Source: Lysobacter sp. Root916 (GTDB taxonomy: Bacteria; Pseudomonadota; Gammaproteobacteria; Xanthomonadales; Xanthomonadaceae). From it: a stretch of 49,396 bases of DNA. The notes under the pieces are model-generated. The model searched no databases. It worked only from the letters and a program-made list of their open reading frames with translations, and was not told the origin of the DNA. Shown here one piece after another: positions 46,040 through 49,396 of the stretch (the first letter of the stretch is position 1; each line of letters starts with the position of its first letter). The position numbers and the translations under genes are program-made. The stretch lies in contig NZ_LMJF01000001.1 in the NCBI RefSeq assembly GCF_001429785.1, positions 135,773 through 185,168 on the forward strand, in the 5' to 3' direction.

Positions 46040-47029
46040 TTACTTGGCCTTGCCCTTGGCGGGCTTGGCGGGCTTGGCGGCCGGGGCCTTTTCGCTGACT
46101 TCGCGCGTGGGCAGCGGTACGTTGCACAGGTCGATGTGGCCGGCCGGCTGCTTGTACCACTCGTCGCGGCGGTTGCGGCGCGACTCGATGATCTCGTCGA
46201 AGGCGGCGCTGTCGGTGCGCAGCACTTCGATCCCGACCCGATCCTTCTTGGGCAGGTCGGCGGCCAGGCGGATCGAGGCGATCGGCACGCGTTGGGCCGG
46301 ATTCTCGTAGAAACCCAGCGCGCCGGTGCCGCGCGGCAGCACCGACAGCAGCTCCATGCCCTGGACCACGCGGCCGACCACGGTGATGTTGCGGTCGAGC
46401 TGGCGCGGCGACTGGCCGATCACCACGTACAGTTCGGTGCCGTTGCTGGAATCGGCGGCGACGTCGCGGCCGGCGCCGACCATGCCGTAGCAATGCGCGA
46501 GCCAGGCCGACTTGGCCGAGGTATCGCGCGCGGCCGGGAAACCGTCGGCGAAACCGACCTGCGGCGCCCAGCCGTCCGGATCGGGCAGGACGTGGAAGGG
46601 CAGCTTGTCGCTGCTGCGCGCGAATTCCGCCGGCAGCTTGGCCTTGGTGCCCTTGCCCAGCGGCTTGCGGCTCTTGTCGTCCTCGGCCGGATCGCCCCAT
46701 TGCACGACGAAGTTGTCCTGCGAGCGGTTGATGCTCAGCCCGTTCCAATAGCCGTTGCGCGCGAGCGCACGGATGTTGGCGACGTGGGCGGGCGCGAAGT
46801 CGGGCGCCAGCTCGATCACCACGCGGCCGCGCGGCAGATTGAGGTAGAGGGTGTCGCGCGGATCCAGCGCCCGCCAGTCGGTGGGCTTGGTGGCGTCGAG
46901 GATCTCCTGCATCGAGCGCGGCTTGGCCGCGCCGGCGGCCGCGGCGGCCAGCGGCAGGGATAGGGTCGCGGCGATCAGCAGCGGCGACAGCCACGCCGAG
47001 GGCTTGGACGAGTACGGCTTCGAACGCAT
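46040..47029 (-). CDS. Periplasmic cyclophilin-type peptidyl-prolyl isomerase
   Basis: 329 aa, about twice a minimal PpiA. Signal peptide to about residue 32, then a cyclophilin barrel (about 60-250) in which [20 protein letters not shown] opens and [20 protein letters not shown] closes. The usual active-site FHR is replaced by [16 protein letters not shown], so the catalytic Arg is kept in NRSQDNF. An insertion with polar residues (115-170) and a Lys/Ala/Pro tail ([16 protein letters not shown]) are extra. GGGGAG precedes the ATG. Next gene downstream is speG, convergent. Confidence 0.92.
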   Translation of the reverse strand: MRSKPYSSKPSAWLSPLLIAATLSLPLAAAAAGAAKPRSMQEILDATKPTDWRALDPRDTLYLNLPRGRVVIELAPDFAPAHVANIRALARNGYWNGLSINRSQDNFVVQWGDPAEDDKSRKPLGKGTKAKLPAEFARSSDKLPFHVLPDPDGWAPQVGFADGFPAARDTSAKSAWLAHCYGMVGAGRDVAADSSNGTELYVVIGQSPRQLDRNITVVGRVVQGMELLSVLPRGTGALGFYENPAQRVPIASIRLAADLPKKDRVGIEVLRTDSAAFDEIIESRRNRRDEWYKQPAGHIDLCNVPLPTREVSEKAPAAKPAKPAKGKAK

Positions 47030-47044
47030 CGTAGGATCTCCCCT

Positions 47045-47506
47045 TCAGGTCGAGCGAGTGTAGTCGCCGCGCATGAATTCGGTGAACTCGTCCTGGCCCG
47101 GAAAGCGGTTCTCGATCACGAAGCGGTAGCGATCCTGGTCGAACTCGTAGCGGTAGCGCGCCTCGCCGCGCGCGGTGGTCTTCTCCAAGCGCAGCACCTC
47201 GCCATCCCAGTCGCCGCGCGCGGGTTCGGGCGGGAAGCCCATGCTGTCGAACCACCACCACAGCACGGCCTGGCTGCCGGGTTCGACCAGGAACACGCCA
47301 TGGCCGCGGAACACGACCTGGCCGTCGCGCTCCTCCTCGTAGTCCTGGATCAAGGCCATGCCGTCCAGCGAGGGCCGGCATTGGCTGCGTCCGATCGCGC
47401 GGCCGCCGGGGCCCCAGGGCGAGGGCGAAAGCTGCTCCTCGCCGCTCCAGCGGCCGGCCAGACGCATCAGCCGCGCATGCGCGGGACCGGGGCGGGGCAG
47501 GTCCAT
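47045..47506 (-). CDS. DUF1579-like protein
   Basis: 153 aa, beta-rich. ARLMRLAGRWSGEEQLSPSP, SLDGMALIQDYEEERDGQVV, FRGHGVFLVEPGSQAVLWWW and EFTEFMRGDYTR show the lipocalin-like pattern of DUF1579/heme-binding-like proteins with GxW at the start. Role unknown. GGAG lies before the ATG. It precedes the cyclophilin gene by 15 bp on the same strand, so they are probably cotranscribed. Confidence 0.82.
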   Translation of the reverse strand: MDLPRPGPAHARLMRLAGRWSGEEQLSPSPWGPGGRAIGRSQCRPSLDGMALIQDYEEERDGQVVFRGHGVFLVEPGSQAVLWWWFDSMGFPPEPARGDWDGEVLRLEKTTARGEARYRYEFDQDRYRFVIENRFPGQDEFTEFMRGDYTRST

Positions 47507-47571
47507 GGCGGACTCCGTATCGGCGGGACCGGCAGGGTAGCGCGGCGGCCGATCTGGAGCGGTAGTAAGGC

Positions 47572-47640
47572 CTAGTTACTAATGGCATGCGCGGTATAGC
47601 GAAGTTCGCACTACTGTGGACACCAAGCTAGTAGGACCGG
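47572..47640 (+). promoter_or_regulatory. Likely PadR operator/promoter region
   Basis: Upstream of the PadR gene are TAGTTACTA (47574-47582), the palindrome GCGAAGTTCGC (47599-47609) flanked by TAG and ACTA, and CTAGTAGG near 47628. Palindromes of this size before a padR gene usually mark autoregulation. I cannot tell which one is the true site. Confidence 0.4.
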
Positions 47641-47643
47641 GCC

Positions 47644-48009
47644 ATGACCGACCTAGAACTCCATCTCCGCAAGTTCCAGAAAGAGCTCAGCGCCGGCACC
47701 GTGTCGCTGGCTTTGCTGGCCGTGCTCGGCGGCGCGCAGGAGCCGATGTACGGCTATCAGATCGCCAAGCGCCTGGAGCGCGAAGGCGAGGGCGTGCTCA
47801 GCGGCAAGCAGAGCGCGCTGTATCCGGTGCTGCGCAACCTGGGCGCCGCGGGCCTGCTCGACAGCCACGTCGAGCCCTCGGTGTCGGGACCGCCGCGCCG
47901 CTACTACCGCATTACCGACGCCGGTCGCGAGGTCCTGCACGAATGGACCGCGGCCTGGCGCGCCACCCGAGATTCCGTCGATTCCGTCCTTGAAGGACCG
48001 TCCGTATGA
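47644..48009 (+). CDS. PadR-family transcriptional regulator
   Basis: 121 aa. The PadR winged helix is at about 20-100: SLALLAVLGGAQEPMYGYQI, SALYPVLRNLGAAGLL, then PPRRYYRITDAGREVL, the wing and hinge typical of the family. The short length and lone C-terminal helix place it with PadR-s2 (no phenolic domain). Its stop overlaps the start of a membrane sensor-domain gene (ATGA), as is common for PadR plus DUF1700-type pairs. An auto-repressor role is likely from family knowledge. Confidence 0.93.
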   Translation: MTDLELHLRKFQKELSAGTVSLALLAVLGGAQEPMYGYQIAKRLEREGEGVLSGKQSALYPVLRNLGAAGLLDSHVEPSVSGPPRRYYRITDAGREVLHEWTAAWRATRDSVDSVLEGPSV

Positions 48010-48926
48010 ACGCCAGCCACGCCACTCCGCTTCCGACTTCGATCCCCGATTACCTGGAGCGCTTGCGCGCGGCGCTGGGCGGCGCCGACCCGGCCCTGGT
48101 CCAGGACGCGTTGTACGACGCCGAGGAATACCTGCGCTCGGAGATGGCCGAGAATCCCGGCAAGAGCGAGGCCGACGTGATCGCCTCGGTCGCCGGCAGC
48201 TACGGCGCGCCCGACGAGGTCGCCGAAATCTACCGCGACACCGAGGTCACCGTGCAGACCGCCTTGCGCACGCCGCGGCCGCAGCCGCGCAAGTCGGCGC
48301 TGGGCCAGTTCTTCGGCGTGATCGCCGAGCCGCGCACCTACGCGGCGCTGTTCTACATGCTGCTGTCGCTGGCCACCGGCATCTTCTACTTCACCTGGGT
48401 GGTCACCGGCGCCTCGCTGTCGGCGGGCCTGGCATTGCTGATCATCGGCATTCCGTTCGTGATCCTGTTCCTGGGCTCGGTGCGGGTGCTGTCGCTGGTC
48501 GAGGGGCGCCTGGTCGAGGTGATGCTGGGCGAGCGCATGCCGCGCAGGCCCTTGTACAGCGGACGCGGCAAGCCGCTGTTCGACCGCATCAAGGACATGT
48601 TCGTCGATCCGCGCACCTGGGGCACGCTGCTGTACATGCTGCTGATGATGCCGCTGGGCATCCTCTACTTCACCATCGCGGTGACCGGCCTGAGCGTGTC
48701 GCTGTCGCTGATCCTGGCGCCGATCGCGCTGCTGTTCGGCAGCAACGGTACGATCTGGATCGACGGCGTCAATCTGGCCTCGCAGTCGCAGCCCTGGACT
48801 TGGCCGCTGGCGGTGGCGTTGGGCATCGTGCTGCTGTTCGTGACCCTGCACATCGCCCGCGGCGTCGCGATCTTCCACGGTGCGCTGGCCAAGCATCTGC
48901 TGGTGAAGTCTTCGCAGTACAACTGA
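48006..48926 (+). CDS. Sensor-domain membrane protein with DUF1700/HAAS-like N-terminus
   Basis: 306 aa. N-terminal residues 14-85 (YLERLRAALGGADPALVQDA, EEYLRSEM, VIASVAGSYGAPDEVAEIY) are the helical DUF1700/HAAS-type domain that accompanies PadR regulators. The rest has four hydrophobic segments in two matching halves (about 117-160 and 205-240, both with FYMLLSLATGIFYFTW-like sequence), plus a last helix (about 262-290). The repeated halves show internal duplication. Ends with an intrinsic terminator. Confidence 0.9.
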   Translation: MNASHATPLPTSIPDYLERLRAALGGADPALVQDALYDAEEYLRSEMAENPGKSEADVIASVAGSYGAPDEVAEIYRDTEVTVQTALRTPRPQPRKSALGQFFGVIAEPRTYAALFYMLLSLATGIFYFTWVVTGASLSAGLALLIIGIPFVILFLGSVRVLSLVEGRLVEVMLGERMPRRPLYSGRGKPLFDRIKDMFVDPRTWGTLLYMLLMMPLGILYFTIAVTGLSVSLSLILAPIALLFGSNGTIWIDGVNLASQSQPWTWPLAVALGIVLLFVTLHIARGVAIFHGALAKHLLVKSSQYN

Positions 48927-48947
48927 GCGGAGCGTAGGTAAAACGCG

Positions 48948-48987
48948 AAGGTCTGGCGGATCGATCCGCCAGGCCTTCGTCGTTTTT
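48948..48987 (+). terminator. Intrinsic terminator of the padR operon
   Basis: AAGGTCTGGCGGA-TCGA-TCCGCCAGGCCTT, a 13-bp stem with one G-U pair, followed after 5 nt by TTTTT (48983-48987). It is 22 bp past the stop codon of the sensor-domain gene. Confidence 0.85.
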
Positions 48988-49146
48988 GAGGTTAAGCGAG
49001 TCCCTCTTAACCCACCCAACAAAGGGTGAGGCCTCAGCGAAGGCTTTTCTGCCTTTGACTCCCTCCTTTATCAAAGGGTGAAGCCGTGCGGCTTACGAAC
49101 CGCAGGTTCAAGCACGGCTGAATGCCGGCAGGCTCCTGCTTGTAGC

Positions 49147-49184
49147 TCCCTCCTTTGGAAAAGGAGGGTTGGGGAGGATTTGCT
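49147..49184. repeat. CCTTTGGAAAGG-type intergenic repeat, copy B
   Basis: Same order as copy A at 44936. Further partial copies are near 49018 (AACAAAGGGTGAGGCC) and 49060 (CTCCCTCCTTTATCAAAGGG), so 49,000-49,190 is a patch of these repeats with no gene. Confidence 0.65.
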
Positions 49185-49244
49185 GTTGCTTTTCTTTCGC
49201 CTTTTCTGACCGAAGGTCAACGGCTTCCGCCTGCTGCGCATGCG

Positions 49245-49280
49245 GGTTACTTTCTCTTGCTAGCCCAAGAGAAAGTAACC
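49245..49280. repeat. GGTTACTTTCTCTTG hairpin repeat
   Basis: GGTTACTTTCTCTTG (49245-49259), a 6-nt loop and the exact complement CAAGAGAAAGTAACC (49266-49280): a perfect 15-bp stem. It belongs to a repeat family widespread in xanthomonads and other proteobacteria, often mis-annotated as tiny proteins. The frame crossing it is not a gene. Confidence 0.75.
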
Positions 49281-49337
49281 AAAGAGAAGGGCTAGCGTGA
49301 CCAACCCTCCCTTGCGAGTTCGGTGCCTGCGCCGGGA

Positions 49338-49396
49338 TTTTTCGAATGGACATCCCTGTCCATTCGAAAAACGGCGCGCGTCCTGCGCGCCGCCCT
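49338..49396. repeat. Double-hairpin repeat, right copy (identical to positions 1-59)
   Basis: All 59 bases equal the first 59 bases of the window, in the same direction, and the copy ends exactly at the window's last base. Confidence 0.9.

Noticed and set aside
49108-49353. Small minus-strand frame of 81 codons across the 3' repeats
   Set aside because: It consists of the hairpin and CCTTTGG-type repeats, which often yield false small proteins.

Overview
The window is 49.4 kb of high-GC DNA (roughly two-thirds G+C by eye) with dense, short-spaced genes. The proteome looks like a Xanthomonadaceae chromosome, most probably Lysobacter or a close relative. Supporting signs are two TonB-dependent receptors, several signal-peptide and lipoprotein hydrolases, EamA exporters with LysR partners, a SpeG homologue, and short hairpin repeats. 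No rRNA, tRNA, phage, plasmid-replication or CRISPR locus was seen. The organism call is inference from protein style, not from a marker gene.

Layout. 1-10.8 kb: repeat DNA, a GIY-YIG protein, a fatty-acid desaturase, then a probable membrane-lipid locus. That locus holds a small membrane protein, an ArsR-type regulator, an ECF sigma factor with a membrane partner, and an SRPBCC membrane protein coupled to a second, unusual desaturase. The small membrane protein gene and the second desaturase gene share an 18/20-identical palindromic operator placed on their promoters. Next come two small membrane genes, dbpA, a GAF-GGDEF protein and DoxX. 10.8-13.9 kb: a clearly AT-richer island with no integrase gene, carrying four degenerate integron attC sites behind successive same-strand cassettes. 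This is an integrase-less cassette array (CALIN). Its first cassette is a translationally coupled HEPN-nuclease-like gene plus an unknown partner, the best candidate for a new toxin-antitoxin or defence pair. 13.9-15.4 kb: a VOC protein, an unknown protein and a sirtuin that has lost its zinc cysteines.

15.4-27.3 kb: an EamA exporter, a Pr6Pr membrane protein, TonB receptor 1, a TfoX N-terminal-domain protein whose Shine-Dalgarno lies in a UUCG hairpin, tandem ~140-bp REP-like units, and two LysR regulatory units (EamA plus cyclase; NAD(P)-binding oxidoreductase). These are followed by a TPR gene with the decayed 3' end of a paralogue just upstream. 27.3-36 kb: a Vat-type xenobiotic acetyltransferase, an MFS transporter and Tat-exported aldo/keto reductase operon, DUF72, GFA, and two divergent exported peptidases (DUF885 and S9).

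36-39.2 kb: a tight minus-strand operon (FdhF/YdeP molybdopterin oxidoreductase, 78-aa winged helix, FdhD) with ATGA overlaps at both junctions. 39.2-49.4 kb: a long non-coding leader, TonB receptor 2, DUF4349 and DUF2785 genes, speG, a periplasmic cyclophilin, a DUF1579-like protein, a PadR regulator coupled to a sensor-domain membrane protein, and several repeat families. The last 59 bases are identical to the first 59.
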